This document shows positions 20,022 to 28,684 of a DNA stretch of 36,488 bases, one piece after another. This stretch comes from Lachnospiraceae bacterium (GTDB taxonomy: Bacteria > Bacillota > Clostridia > Lachnospirales > Lachnospiraceae): positions 1-36,488 of the forward strand of contig JAGAQU010000038.1 of assembly GCA_017622575.1 (NCBI GenBank), in the 5' to 3' direction. A program made the position numbers and the translations under genes. The notes below the pieces were generated by a model. It did not search any database. It worked only from the letters and a program-made list of their open reading frames with translations, and was not told the DNA's origin. The stretch's first letter is position 1. Each line of letters starts with the position of its first letter.

Positions 20022-20031
20022 TGCATTTTTA

Positions 20032-20060
20032 AGGGGCAGGTTCAAAAACTTGCCTCTTTG
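20032..20060 (+). terminator. Weak terminator-like hairpin after atpC
   Basis: An 11-bp stem with two G-T pairs (20032-20042 / 20047-20057, loop of 4) is followed only by a short CTTTG. It probably reduces rather than stops transcription into the next genes. Confidence 0.45.
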
Positions 20061-20099
20061 CATACTATAACTGTAAAGAAACAAGGAAGCTTTGCAATT

Positions 20100-20483
20100 A
20101 TGTATGAACGTAAAATTCTGCCTTTCTATATGACATATCCGCTTCCCATGTATTATCAGGAGGAGGACTCCATCATCAGAGACCTGGAATACCTTCAACA
20201 GATGTATCCCACAGAAGCAAAGAAGTATCAGAAACTGATCACTTCCATTCTGGATAAACTGGACTATGAGGGAAGCATGATCTATGATGAATTTCCTGAC
20301 AGATGGCAGCTATACAAGCTGTCCACAGATATCCTTGACAGAATAAAGAGAGAAGAAAGTGAAGAGGGAAAGGAGAGTCCGCCCGAAAAATGGGAGTGGG
20401 TGGGCGACATGATCCAGATTCTGCTCTTCTATGAAATATATAAGAGAAGGCATAATTCCCACCGCGGAATTTTGAGGTTTTAG
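20100..20483 (+). CDS. Conserved-looking protein of unknown function
   Basis: A 127-residue protein starting MYERKILPFYMTYPLPMYY; I do not recognise a family. ATG 20100 was chosen over TTG 20058 because AAGGAAG lies about 10 nt before it and the longer form would begin in the preceding hairpin. It is mostly helical and strongly charged, rich in Tyr, with the segment DSIIRDLEYLQQMYP near residue 25 and a C-terminal WVGDMIQILLFYEIYKRR that could be an amphipathic helix touching the membrane. It lies just after atpC and 17 nt before a methyltransferase gene, so it probably shares their transcript. Confidence 0.7.
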   Translation: MYERKILPFYMTYPLPMYYQEEDSIIRDLEYLQQMYPTEAKKYQKLITSILDKLDYEGSMIYDEFPDRWQLYKLSTDILDRIKREESEEGKESPPEKWEWVGDMIQILLFYEIYKRRHNSHRGILRF

Positions 20484-20500
20484 CAAAAAGAGGAAGTAAA

Positions 20501-21661
20501 ATGGAAGAACTGAAGAAAGTCCTTGCTTCCCTTCTGTCTGAAAAGCTATACCAGATCATTATCAGCAATCCCAGACAGAAGGCGGGAGCATTTAAAATAA
20601 AAGTGAGACCTGTTATGGTGAAGGAACATGTGGTGTTTCAACAGACCGTCTATGAAGGCACAAAGGTGTTTCATGACAATCTGGACAGGCAGACGGCTCT
20701 TGATAAGATCGCAAGATATATGGAGCAGAATTTTAGGCAGCTGGAGGGTGAGAGCACGGAGCTTAAGATCACTGCCCTTGTCAGCAAAAAGGGGAAGATC
20801 ACGATAAAGGCGATCAGGAAGAAAGCGGAAAAGGGAGAATTCGTGCAGGGAATTTTGCCGGATCTGTCCCACAACCGGGTAAAAAAATATATACTCGAGG
20901 AGGGAAAACCGGTTCCTTTTCTGGTGGATCTTGGCGTGCAGACGAAGGACGGCAGGGTAGTACATGCCAGGTATGACAAATTCAGGCAGATCAACAGATA
21001 CCTTGAATTTGTGGAGGATGTGCTTCCCGTTTTCGAAAAAGAGGAAAGCATTCATATTATTGATTTCGGATGTGGGAAATCTTATCTGACCTTTGCATTG
21101 TATTATTATCTACACGAGCTGAAGAAGAGAGAGGTGACGATCACGGGACTGGATCTCAAGGAGGATGTGATTGATCACTGTAATACTCTGGCGGAAAAAT
21201 ACGGATATGACAAGCTCTGCTTTCTGAAGGGAGATATTGCCAAGTTTGAGGGAACGGAAAAGGTGGACATGGTGGTGACTCTCCATGCCTGTGATACGGC
21301 TACGGACTATGCCTTGAAAAAGGCCATAGATTGGGATGCGAGAGTAATTTTTTCTGTGCCCTGTTGTCAGCACGAGGTAAATAAACAGATAGAAAACGAA
21401 TTGTTCTCGCCTGTTTTTAAATACGGTCTGATCCGGGAACGGATGTCAGCCCTTCTCACGGACGCAGTACGTGCCAACCTCTTAGAGGAACAGGGCTATG
21501 ATACCCAGATCCTTGAATTTATTGACATGGAACATACCCCTAAGAATATACTGATAAGAGCAGTGAAAAATAAGGAGTGCGGGGAAACAGGAATTCAGGA
21601 GATAACCGATTTTTTCCATGTGAACACTACCCTTCAGAAGCTGCTGAATGAGAAAGAATAA
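20501..21661 (+). CDS. SAM-dependent methyltransferase (Methyltransf_32-like)
   Basis: A 386-residue cytoplasmic protein. The C-terminal half carries a class I Rossmann methyltransferase: motif I IIDFGCGKSYLTFAL (about residues 186-200), ITGLDLKEDVIDHC, and VVTLHACDTATDYAL, followed by the distinctive SVPCCQHEVNKQI, a set seen in the family that includes GSTCD-like proteins. The N-terminal half (about 1-180) has a charged alpha/beta region with a KVRPVMVKEHVVFQ start and may bind RNA (inference). AGAGGAAG precedes the ATG. The substrate is unknown. Confidence 0.82.
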   Translation: MEELKKVLASLLSEKLYQIIISNPRQKAGAFKIKVRPVMVKEHVVFQQTVYEGTKVFHDNLDRQTALDKIARYMEQNFRQLEGESTELKITALVSKKGKITIKAIRKKAEKGEFVQGILPDLSHNRVKKYILEEGKPVPFLVDLGVQTKDGRVVHARYDKFRQINRYLEFVEDVLPVFEKEESIHIIDFGCGKSYLTFALYYYLHELKKREVTITGLDLKEDVIDHCNTLAEKYGYDKLCFLKGDIAKFEGTEKVDMVVTLHACDTATDYALKKAIDWDARVIFSVPCCQHEVNKQIENELFSPVFKYGLIRERMSALLTDAVRANLLEEQGYDTQILEFIDMEHTPKNILIRAVKNKECGETGIQEITDFFHVNTTLQKLLNEKE

Positions 21662-21663
21662 CA

Positions 21664-21680
21664 GGCAGATTCCATCTGCC
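21664..21680 (+). other. Small hairpin before the 846-residue protein gene
   Basis: Perfect 7-bp stem GGCAGAT (21664-21670) / ATCTGCC (21674-21680) with a 3-nt loop, lying directly before CGGGAGAT, the ribosome binding site of the next gene. Confidence 0.5.
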
Positions 21681-21694
21681 CGGGAGATTTTGAT

Positions 21695-24235
21695 ATGAAG
21701 AAAATTATTTTGAAAGGGACCATTGTTATAGCGGTATTTCTCGCTGCCCTTTTTATTATCAGTAAAATTATGAATCAGGGAAATACGGATATGACCGTAC
21801 AGATGGCGGAAGCCTCCTTCCCTGTGGTGACTATGAGGTATGACGGAAAGTCTGTCAATGAACTTCACGGTTATGATGAAGTGATGGAAGTCAATTATAT
21901 GCGGGAGAGTATCACACCGCTTCTTCCCGGCAGAAAGGTTTCCATCGAGATTGATTGCTTTGGGGCACAGATCAGGGAAATTGCTTATGAAGTCAGAAGC
22001 ATTGACGGAGAGCGTCTTGTGGAGAGCACAAAAGTACAGGAGTTTACGCAGCAGGAAGACAAGATCACAGCCTCCTTTGGACTTAAGGATCTGATTGACA
22101 GTGAGAAAGAATATGTGCTGGTAATCCTTTTGACCACAGAGGATGGAAAGGAAATTCGCTATTATACAAGGATCATCTATTCGGAAAATGATCATACTGC
22201 AGAAAAACTTGATTATGTGCTGGATTTTTCGGAAAAAACATTTGACAAGGAACAGGCGAAGGAACTCACCAAATATCTGGAGTCCAATTCCGAGGGAGAC
22301 AACACGACACTGGGAAAGGTGGATATTCACAGCAGCTTTAACCAGGTCACATGGGGAGATCTGAAGGTAAAGAAGATCACGGAGCCTTCCGTCACGATCA
22401 GGGAACTGGGCTCCCAGACAGGAAGCTTTCTGTTAAATTATATTGTTTATGACGAGGCCGGAAAGAATACCAATTACTACCGGGTAGAAGAATTTTATCG
22501 TGTCCGCTACACCGCAGACCGCATGTATCTGCTTGATTATGAGAGAACCATGGATCAGTTCTTTACTGCTTCCGATGAAGTTTTTTCCGGCAATAAGATC
22601 TTATTAGGGATTACGGGAGAAGATGTGTCATTGATGGAAAGTGATGGCGGCAGCGTGATTGCTTTTGTGACAGGCAACAGACTGTACAGCTATAATGTGG
22701 TGGATGGAAAGCTTGCTCATCTTTTTGGATTTTATAACAGAGATAACAGTGATGCCAGAACCCTGTATGACATGCACAGGATTCAGATCCTGAATGTGGA
22801 TGAGGGCGGAAATGTGACCTTTATGGTATATGGCTATATGAACCGGGGAAGGCATGAGGGGAAGGTTGGAATTTCGGTCTACTATTACGACAGTACCGTC
22901 AATACAACCGAGGAACTCTCCTATATTCCTTATTACAAGTCACCGGAGCTCCTCATGGCAGAGATTCGGCAGCTGTTCTATATCAATAAGCAGGGAACAC
23001 TGTATCTGATGCTTAACAATGAGATTTACGGAATCAGTGCGCTTAGCCAGTCCTTTGAGGTAGTTGCCAAGGATTTGAAGGAAGGCTGTTATCAGATGTC
23101 GGACAGCAATAAAATGGTGGTGTGGCAGAAGGAAAACGAGCTTTATCGGGGCAAGGAGCTGATTCTGATGAACCTTAATACCGGTGTGCAGACCAGCATC
23201 AAGGCAGGAAACGGAGAGGTGATTGCTCCCATTGGTTTCATGGAAGAAGATTTGATCTACGGAATTGCCAGGGAGAGCGATATCGTGCTTGACAATACGG
23301 GAAATATTGTTTTTCCTATGTACCGTGTGGTCATACAGAACGAGGCAGAGGGAGTTCTGAAAGAATATGAGCAGGAAAATGTCTATGTGACAGCGGGCAG
23401 TGTGGCGGATAACCAGATTACCTTAAAGCGCGTCCGAAAAAATGAGAACGGAGAATATGAGGAAATCAATGATGATCAGATCGTCAGCGCAGAAGTGACA
23501 GAAAGTACCGTAAATTCCATAGAAAAGGTAGCTATCGATGTCTATGAGAAAATTACAAGGATTGTTTTAAAGGACGAGGTGGAAAAAGCTTCCCTGAAAT
23601 TCCTGACGCCCAAAGAAGTATTGTTTGAGGGAGGCAGGAACGTTGAAATCACCGATACGGATACGGGGGCCGGCAGATATTATGTTTACGGAAAGAATGG
23701 TATCGAAGGCATCTTTATGGATGAGGGAAATGCGGTCAGCCTGGCCAGCAAGGTATCGGGAGTCGTGGTGGATGATGACGGCACCTATGTGTGGATGAAA
23801 GGAAACAGAAGCCTGAAGAATCAAATCATGGCAATTAAGGGGGCATCGGTAACAGAAGATAAGCAGTCCACAGCCGTGTGTCTTGATACCATACTTGAGT
23901 ATGAAGGAATCAGCAGAAATTGTCAGTATCTTTTGGACAGAGGAGAGAATGCAGTTAAGATCCTTGAGGATAATCTGGAGGATGTTACCATTCTGGATCT
24001 CACCGGCTGCAGTCTCGAGGATGTGCTTTACTATGTAAATCAGGATATTCCGGTACTGGTGCTCATGAAAGACGGAAGCTCGGTACTGCTGATCGGATTT
24101 AATGAAAAAAATACGGTTATCATGAATCCCGATGCCCAGGGAGATCTGGTCTACAAGATGGGAATGAACGATTCCAAAGAGTGGTTTGAAGAGAACGGAA
24201 ATAAATTTATCACTTATATCAGAAAGGATGACTAG
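21695..24235 (+). CDS. Large membrane-anchored extracellular protein with C-terminal papain-like (C39-like) domain
   Basis: An 846-residue protein of unknown function. A single hydrophobic segment (about residues 6-25) anchors or exports it; the long remainder is hydrophilic and beta-rich, with segments reading like propeller repeats (GNRLYSYNVVDGKLAHLFGF, and others). The last 125 residues resemble a C39-type cysteine-peptidase fold: Gln724 five residues before Cys729 (QSTAVCLDTILEYEG), then VLVLMKDGSSVLLIGF and VIMNPD. Active relatives read GH at the position where this has GSS, so the catalytic His seems replaced by Ser795 or Ser796. It may be a binding rather than cutting domain. It probably follows the methyltransferase gene in one transcript (33-nt gap). 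Confidence 0.72.
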   Translation: MKKIILKGTIVIAVFLAALFIISKIMNQGNTDMTVQMAEASFPVVTMRYDGKSVNELHGYDEVMEVNYMRESITPLLPGRKVSIEIDCFGAQIREIAYEVRSIDGERLVESTKVQEFTQQEDKITASFGLKDLIDSEKEYVLVILLTTEDGKEIRYYTRIIYSENDHTAEKLDYVLDFSEKTFDKEQAKELTKYLESNSEGDNTTLGKVDIHSSFNQVTWGDLKVKKITEPSVTIRELGSQTGSFLLNYIVYDEAGKNTNYYRVEEFYRVRYTADRMYLLDYERTMDQFFTASDEVFSGNKILLGITGEDVSLMESDGGSVIAFVTGNRLYSYNVVDGKLAHLFGFYNRDNSDARTLYDMHRIQILNVDEGGNVTFMVYGYMNRGRHEGKVGISVYYYDSTVNTTEELSYIPYYKSPELLMAEIRQLFYINKQGTLYLMLNNEIYGISALSQSFEVVAKDLKEGCYQMSDSNKMVVWQKENELYRGKELILMNLNTGVQTSIKAGNGEVIAPIGFMEEDLIYGIARESDIVLDNTGNIVFPMYRVVIQNEAEGVLKEYEQENVYVTAGSVADNQITLKRVRKNENGEYEEINDDQIVSAEVTESTVNSIEKVAIDVYEKITRIVLKDEVEKASLKFLTPKEVLFEGGRNVEITDTDTGAGRYYVYGKNGIEGIFMDEGNAVSLASKVSGVVVDDDGTYVWMKGNRSLKNQIMAIKGASVTEDKQSTAVCLDTILEYEGISRNCQYLLDRGENAVKILEDNLEDVTILDLTGCSLEDVLYYVNQDIPVLVLMKDGSSVLLIGFNEKNTVIMNPDAQGDLVYKMGMNDSKEWFEENGNKFITYIRKDD

Positions 24236-24351
24236 GATTCGCAACCAAAAGTTGCCACATTTTCAAACCAGAATTGGTGGTGCAACCAGCTGGAAAATGG
24301 TTCAATTTGTTCATGAGGCGGCTCAAAGAAATTTTATGAGGAGAATAAGAA
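24236..24351 (+). promoter_or_regulatory. Repeat-rich gap before the XRE membrane regulator
   Basis: Holds an inverted repeat GCAAC-N5-GTTGC (24241-24255), a second GCAACCA at 24282-24288, and CCAGAATTGG / CCAGCTGG motifs. These may be operator sites for the adjacent HTH protein. No clear promoter or terminator was identified. Confidence 0.3.
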
Positions 24352-25170
24352 ATGAATATTGAAATCGCGAACAGATTAGTGGAACTGAGAAAGAAAAACA
24401 ATCTTTCCCAGGAGGCACTGGCAGCTAAGCTTGGGATCAGCAGACAGGCTGTGAGCAAATGGGAGAGAGCGGAGGCATCGCCCGATACGGATAATTTAAT
24501 TTTACTGGCAAGACTTTACGGTGTGTCTTTAGATGACCTGTTAAAGACAGAGGATGAAATTCCTGTTTCTTCTTATGAGGAGGACAGAATGGGAGGTGCC
24601 TGCGAAGGAGAACAGGGTTTTGATGAAGGAGCGTCAAATTCCTATAGTGATAAGGATGAGTATGTGCATGTGGGGTTTGGAGGCGTGCATGTAAAGGATA
24701 AGGACGGCGAGGTTCATGTAGGCTGGGACGGCATCCATGTAGATGATAAGAAGAAGGGGGACAATGTCCATATTGATAAGAACGGTGTCTATGTGAACGG
24801 GGAAAGAAAGGATAAGGAATGGATTTCCCATCATGCTCATTTCCCCATTATTCTTATTATATTGGTGGTATATGTTTTAATAGGTTGTGTATGGAACGCA
24901 TGGCATCCGGGATGGCTTTTGTTTTTCCTTGTGCCCATCTGGCATTCCCTGATCGATGCCATTGAAAAGAAGGATGCCGGCCGGTTTGCGTATCCGGTGC
25001 TGGCAACATTAATCTTCCTGTGTCTGGGGATTTTCCGGTTCCTGTGGCATCCGGGATGGGTAGTCTTCCTCACCACACCGCTTTACTATGCATTGGTAAA
25101 CTATCTGAAAGACCTTTTTCGAAGACATAGAAAGCAGGATGACGAGGAAGAAATCTACGAGGATAGATGA
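24352..25170 (+). CDS. Membrane-bound XRE-family transcriptional regulator with repeat linker
   Basis: A 272-residue protein. Residues 4-62 are a clear XRE helix-turn-helix (LSQEALAAKLGISRQAVSKW). Residues 104-150 form three short repeats of the pattern VHVxxxGVHV: YVHVGFGGVHV, VHVGWDGIHV and VHIDKNGVYV, likely stacked beta strands. Residues 163-252 hold four hydrophobic segments arranged as two copies of a unit containing WHPGW followed by a Pro- and Tyr-rich helix (WHPGWLLFFLVPIW and WHPGWVVFLTTPLYY). The tail is highly charged. This suggests a one-component sensor that signals from the membrane to DNA (inference). The start has AGGAG about 10 nt upstream. Confidence 0.8.
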   Translation: MNIEIANRLVELRKKNNLSQEALAAKLGISRQAVSKWERAEASPDTDNLILLARLYGVSLDDLLKTEDEIPVSSYEEDRMGGACEGEQGFDEGASNSYSDKDEYVHVGFGGVHVKDKDGEVHVGWDGIHVDDKKKGDNVHIDKNGVYVNGERKDKEWISHHAHFPIILIILVVYVLIGCVWNAWHPGWLLFFLVPIWHSLIDAIEKKDAGRFAYPVLATLIFLCLGIFRFLWHPGWVVFLTTPLYYALVNYLKDLFRRHRKQDDEEEIYEDR

Positions 25171-25184
25171 TTACCTAAGCTGCG

Positions 25185-25679
25185 TCACTCCGAAAAGAGA
25201 CGACCGGCGTATTTCTGCAGAGCAAAGAGCAGAAGCATGCCAAGGACGCCGCAGGAAATGATCTCACCGGCAGTCACGGTGATGAAGGTAAACCACAGGG
25301 GGCCTACTCCATAGGCATAAAGCAGAACAAAGGGAACAACGATGGCGTTTGCTGCAATAGGAGGCAGCGGCGCCATCCATTTATGTTTGCGAAGTTTTCT
25401 GGTTAAAATGGCTGCCACCAGAGTTGCCAGGGAACCGAAAACAATATCGGGAAGGGCACAGCCTGTCAAGATATTGGATAATAAGCACCCGACAAATAAT
25501 CCCGGTACGGCAGCAGGGGTGAAGTAAGGCAGAATGGTAAGTGCCTCGGAAAAACGGACCTGGATGGCCTGACTGGCAAGCCCAAGTGCGTTGGCGATAA
25601 AGGTGAGCACTACGTAGAGCGCAGCGATCATTGCTGCCTGAACAAGCAGCAATACATGTTTGTCATTTTTCTGATTCAT
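25185..25679 (-). CDS. queT: QueT family queuosine-precursor transporter
   Basis: A 164-residue membrane protein of the QueT family (formerly DUF988), the substrate-binding component of an ECF-type transporter for preQ0/preQ1-like precursors of queuosine. About five membrane segments, and the characteristic QVRFSEALTILPYFTPAAVPGLFVGC with NILTGCALPDIVFGSLATL. AAAGGAG lies 8-14 nt before the ATG. It has a consensus promoter and a structured leader of about 90 nt. The energising ECF module is not in the window. Confidence 0.9.
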   Translation of the reverse strand: MNQKNDKHVLLLVQAAMIAALYVVLTFIANALGLASQAIQVRFSEALTILPYFTPAAVPGLFVGCLLSNILTGCALPDIVFGSLATLVAAILTRKLRKHKWMAPLPPIAANAIVVPFVLLYAYGVGPLWFTFITVTAGEIISCGVLGMLLLFALQKYAGRLFSE

Positions 25680-25684
25680 TTTCT

Positions 25685-25770
25685 TTTCTCCTTTAGTTTT
25701 GTTTTTTTCTTCGCATTGTGCGGTTCGGTCAGGAAGGTCTCGAACTGACCGCGATTGGGAAAATTCCCAA
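25685..25770 (-). promoter_or_regulatory. Structured queT leader, candidate preQ1-type riboswitch
   Basis: Read 5' to 3' on the minus strand, the leader has TTGGGAA/TTCCCAA, then GGTCAG with a 12-nt loop TTCGAGACCTTC and CTGACC (25745-25750 / 25727-25732), then CGCA-CAA-TGCG, then an A-rich tract ending CAAAACTAAAGGAG, i.e. at the ribosome binding site. An A-rich tail running into the Shine-Dalgarno next to a stem with a TTC-containing loop recalls preQ1 class I elements, but the 25-nt insertion between them does not fit that class. Class II and III were not matched. Class is unassigned. Confidence 0.4.
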
Positions 25771-25776
25771 AGGTTT

Positions 25777-25804
25777 ATTATACGGGAATTAAGAGGGATG
25801 TCAA
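25777..25804 (-). promoter_or_regulatory. Consensus promoter of queT
   Basis: On the minus strand a perfect TTGACA (25799-25804) is followed after 16 bp by a perfect TATAAT (25777-25782). Confidence 0.85.
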
Positions 25805-25823
25805 GTCAAAAGTGCAGATGCAT

Positions 25824-25858
25824 AAAAAACACAGACAGCCAAAAAGCTGCCTGTGTTT
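25824..25858 (-). terminator. Terminator of the chemotaxis receptor gene
   Basis: A 13-bp stem with one G-T pair (25827-25839 / 25846-25858), loop of 6, followed on the minus strand by TTTTTT. It separates the receptor gene from the queT promoter just downstream. Confidence 0.85.
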
Positions 25859-25882
25859 CATAATTTAAATCTTATAAATTAT

Positions 25883-27973
25883 TTAAATATCAAATTTCTC
25901 AATCAGATCTTTCAGTGTCTCAAGGCTTTCCTCACTCTCGCGAAGGTGATCATAACCCTCCTGAGTCTTGGTCACTGCCTCGGTGGATTTCTCGGCGATC
26001 AGATTGACACCTTCCGTGGACTCAGAAATTGTGGTGTTCACATTTTCAATCGTCTTTGCAATGTCATTGATCCTGGTATTCAAATCAGCAATTTCATTGT
26101 AAACCTGCTGCATGGACTGGTGGAAGTCGTCTGCATCCGCTTCGTAGGTTTCGCCAACCTCACAGAAGGAACTGTAATCAACAACCACTGTTTCCTCGAG
26201 GAATTGCATAATCACCTGAATACAGTCTGTCATGTTGGCAACGGCATCATTTACCTCGCCCACAATTTCATTGATACCATCAACGGTCTGGAAGGTCTGG
26301 TTTGCCAGAGAGCCGATTTCCGTGGCTACAACGGCAAAGCCTCTTCCAGCTTCACCGGCTCTTGCTGCCTCAATATTTGCGTTTAAGGCCAGCAGATTGG
26401 TCTGGGATGAGATTTCACGGATGTTTTCTGTCAATTCGTTGATCTTGGCAACCACCTTTGATTTTTCAATGGCTTCCTGAGTCCGTTCCTTCATGGAAGC
26501 ATAGATATGCATCGTCTTATCACTGGAAGCTGTGGTGTTATCACGAAGCTTTCTGGCGCGTTCCATGATGGCTTTTGAAGCAGTCTGCTCCTTTTCCGAC
26601 AGATCACGGATGTCGCTCACATCATCCTGAATGGCATTGATATTCTCAACGATCATGGTGGTGCTTGCGGTGGTTTCTTCCATGCCTGCGGCAAGCTCCT
26701 GGGTGGTGGCGGAATTATCCTCGGAGATCAAATTATTCTCTTTCATGACATCGTCTAACCGTGCCATATTTTGAAGAAGATTATCTTTGATCTGCGTCAT
26801 ATTGCCGATCAGTTCTCTGAGAACCTGCTGCATTTCGCTGACAGCCTGAGCCATCACGCCGGTTTCATCCTTTTTGCGGATAAGCTTTCCGATATCGGAG
26901 GATTCTTTGAAATCCAGCCGGGAGGTCTGCTTGATCACCGCGGTGATTTTTTTCACAGGCTTTGCAATGGTGCCGCCGATGAAAATACCAAGAACAACGG
27001 AAATAAGAATTCCGATAAGGAGCGAGCCGAATATCTTGGCTGACAAGGCATCTGCATCCGCATTGATCTCTTTTACGGGAACACAGAGAACAAGCTTCAT
27101 GCCGTTGCCAAGCTCTGTATAAGTCAGATTTTTGCTCACACCCTGATAGGTATATTCCAGAATATTTCCCTCGTTGTCGGGATTCGTCACAAATTCCTTA
27201 ATAGAGGACAGCTCACCATTATTGTAGGTGGTCAGGTCGGTTCCAACCTCAAGCTCTTTGTGATACAGCACATCGCCTTCAGGACATAAGAGAAAGGCGT
27301 AGCCGGAGTCAAAGGCTGTCAGCTCGTCTGCAAGAGAGGTCAGCTGCCCAAAATCGATGTCCATTCCGAGAATACCGATGGAAGTTCCGTCTTCATAGAA
27401 AAGGGGAACCACATAGGAGACCATATAGACATTGATATTTTCATTCAGATAGGGATCCATCCAGATAGGAGCTCCGTTTTCAACAGGGATATAATACCAG
27501 CCAACATGAGCATAATCATCCTTTTCATACATGCTGAAATCTGTAGGCTGGATAGGTACAAAGTCAGAAGAAGTATCTGCACGGTTATAAAAAATACCGG
27601 ATGTAGGATTCGTAAAGCCGGGATTATAGCGTATGTAAGAAGAAATAGCTCCTTCCGTATTTTCGGAAAATGTTAAAAAGTCGTCCAGCAGACTGTTGGT
27701 GTATTGTACTTCATAGAAATCACTACTTTTAAATTTAGGAAAATCCATCTGCTGTAAAGCAATAGCACTTAAGGTATCTACTGACTGTTCGACGCGGGAA
27801 ATAAGAGCATTGATTTCTTCGCCTGTACGCTGGCAGGAAAGTGTAAGCTCCTTCTCGGCATGCGTATTTGACATGTCTCTGGAATCGGAAATGCTCATAA
27901 GACTGATGAGTGTGGCAGAAATCAGAGAACAGATAACGATTGCCGCCGTGATTTTTGCTCTGATTGATTTCAT
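25883..27973 (-). CDS. Methyl-accepting chemotaxis protein with dCache sensor
   Basis: A 696-residue transmembrane receptor that would feed CheA/CheW signalling. TM1 is about residues 8-28; a large extracellular double-Cache sensor follows (about 35-295, with [18 protein letters not shown] and [13 protein letters not shown]); TM2 is about 310-330; a HAMP domain and cytoplasmic signalling domain complete it. The kinase-control tip [20 protein letters not shown] is intact. The ligand is unknown; dCache domains commonly bind amino acids or organic acids. Its promoter (28037-28065) lies inside the neighbouring exonuclease-like frame. Start ATG 27971-27973 has AAGGGGG upstream. Monocistronic. Confidence 0.93.
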   Translation of the reverse strand: MKSIRAKITAAIVICSLISATLISLMSISDSRDMSNTHAEKELTLSCQRTGEEINALISRVEQSVDTLSAIALQQMDFPKFKSSDFYEVQYTNSLLDDFLTFSENTEGAISSYIRYNPGFTNPTSGIFYNRADTSSDFVPIQPTDFSMYEKDDYAHVGWYYIPVENGAPIWMDPYLNENINVYMVSYVVPLFYEDGTSIGILGMDIDFGQLTSLADELTAFDSGYAFLLCPEGDVLYHKELEVGTDLTTYNNGELSSIKEFVTNPDNEGNILEYTYQGVSKNLTYTELGNGMKLVLCVPVKEINADADALSAKIFGSLLIGILISVVLGIFIGGTIAKPVKKITAVIKQTSRLDFKESSDIGKLIRKKDETGVMAQAVSEMQQVLRELIGNMTQIKDNLLQNMARLDDVMKENNLISEDNSATTQELAAGMEETTASTTMIVENINAIQDDVSDIRDLSEKEQTASKAIMERARKLRDNTTASSDKTMHIYASMKERTQEAIEKSKVVAKINELTENIREISSQTNLLALNANIEAARAGEAGRGFAVVATEIGSLANQTFQTVDGINEIVGEVNDAVANMTDCIQVIMQFLEETVVVDYSSFCEVGETYEADADDFHQSMQQVYNEIADLNTRINDIAKTIENVNTTISESTEGVNLIAEKSTEAVTKTQEGYDHLRESEESLETLKDLIEKFDI

Positions 27974-27994
27974 GAAAAGATAAGCCCCCTTCTT

Positions 27995-28639
27995 TTGTTT
28001 AAATATACATTCTTTTTTGTACAGCGTTATGGTATTATTATAAATGGATTAACGTATGCGGTCAAGGTCAGAAATCACGAAATCGTGGAGGAATTCTCCA
28101 CACTGGTGAATCCGGGAAGGCATATTCCGGCGGGAGCCACAGCAGTGAACGGAATCACTGATGAGATGGTGAAGGATGCACCGGATATCGGGACTGCCAT
28201 GGGAGCTTTCCTTTCCTTCATCGGAGACAGTGTTCTTGTGGGACACAATATCCATACCTTTGACACCAATTTTGTCTACGATGCCGCTTATCGCTTTCTT
28301 GGAAAAGAGGTACGCAACGATTATATTGACACTTTATATATGGCAAGGAAATATCTGCCGGAGCTTTCCCATCACAAGCTGACAGATGTGGCGGCGCATT
28401 TTCACCTGCAGACTGAGGGTGCCCACAGGGCTCTGTTTGATTGCATGATGAATCAGGGCTGCTATGAGGAGATGGGAAAGCTGATGGAGGCAAAAAAAGA
28501 TGAGGAGCCTGAGTCGGAGAAGGAACTATGCTGTCCTTACTGTGGCTGCGAGCTTATTTTGCGCAAGGGAAGGTTTGGCATGTTCTACGGGTGCAGTGGT
28601 TTTCCGGGATGCCGGTATACCAGAAATGTAAGGAATTGA
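27995..28639 (+). CDS. Exonuclease-like protein lacking its first catalytic motif, with topoisomerase-type zinc ribbon (probably degenerate)
   Basis: A DEDD-type 3'-5' exonuclease domain fused to a C4 zinc ribbon. Motif Exo II ([12 protein letters not shown], Asp90) and Exo III (HRALFD, His144 and Asp149) are present. The N-terminus, however, is [23 protein letters not shown]: the Exo I DxE motif that should precede [18 protein letters not shown] is absent, and no upstream frame supplies it. The zinc ribbon is C180-x2-C183 ... C200-x5-C206 ([14 protein letters not shown]), as in topoisomerase I tails. There is no ribosome binding site before the TTG, and the chemotaxis receptor promoter lies in this region. 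Catalysis is unlikely; this may be a 5'-truncated pseudogene. Confidence 0.6.
   Translation: MFKYTFFFVQRYGIIINGLTYAVKVRNHEIVEEFSTLVNPGRHIPAGATAVNGITDEMVKDAPDIGTAMGAFLSFIGDSVLVGHNIHTFDTNFVYDAAYRFLGKEVRNDYIDTLYMARKYLPELSHHKLTDVAAHFHLQTEGAHRALFDCMMNQGCYEEMGKLMEAKKDEEPESEKELCCPYCGCELILRKGRFGMFYGCSGFPGCRYTRNVRN
28037..28065 (-). promoter_or_regulatory. Promoter of the chemotaxis receptor gene
   Basis: On the minus strand TTGACC (28060-28065) and TATAAT (28037-28042) are separated by exactly 17 bp, eleven of twelve consensus bases. It lies within the opposing exonuclease-like reading frame. Confidence 0.7.
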
Positions 28640-28684
28640 AAGATAATATAGAGGAACACACAGTCGCTATATAGGGAGGTTTTT

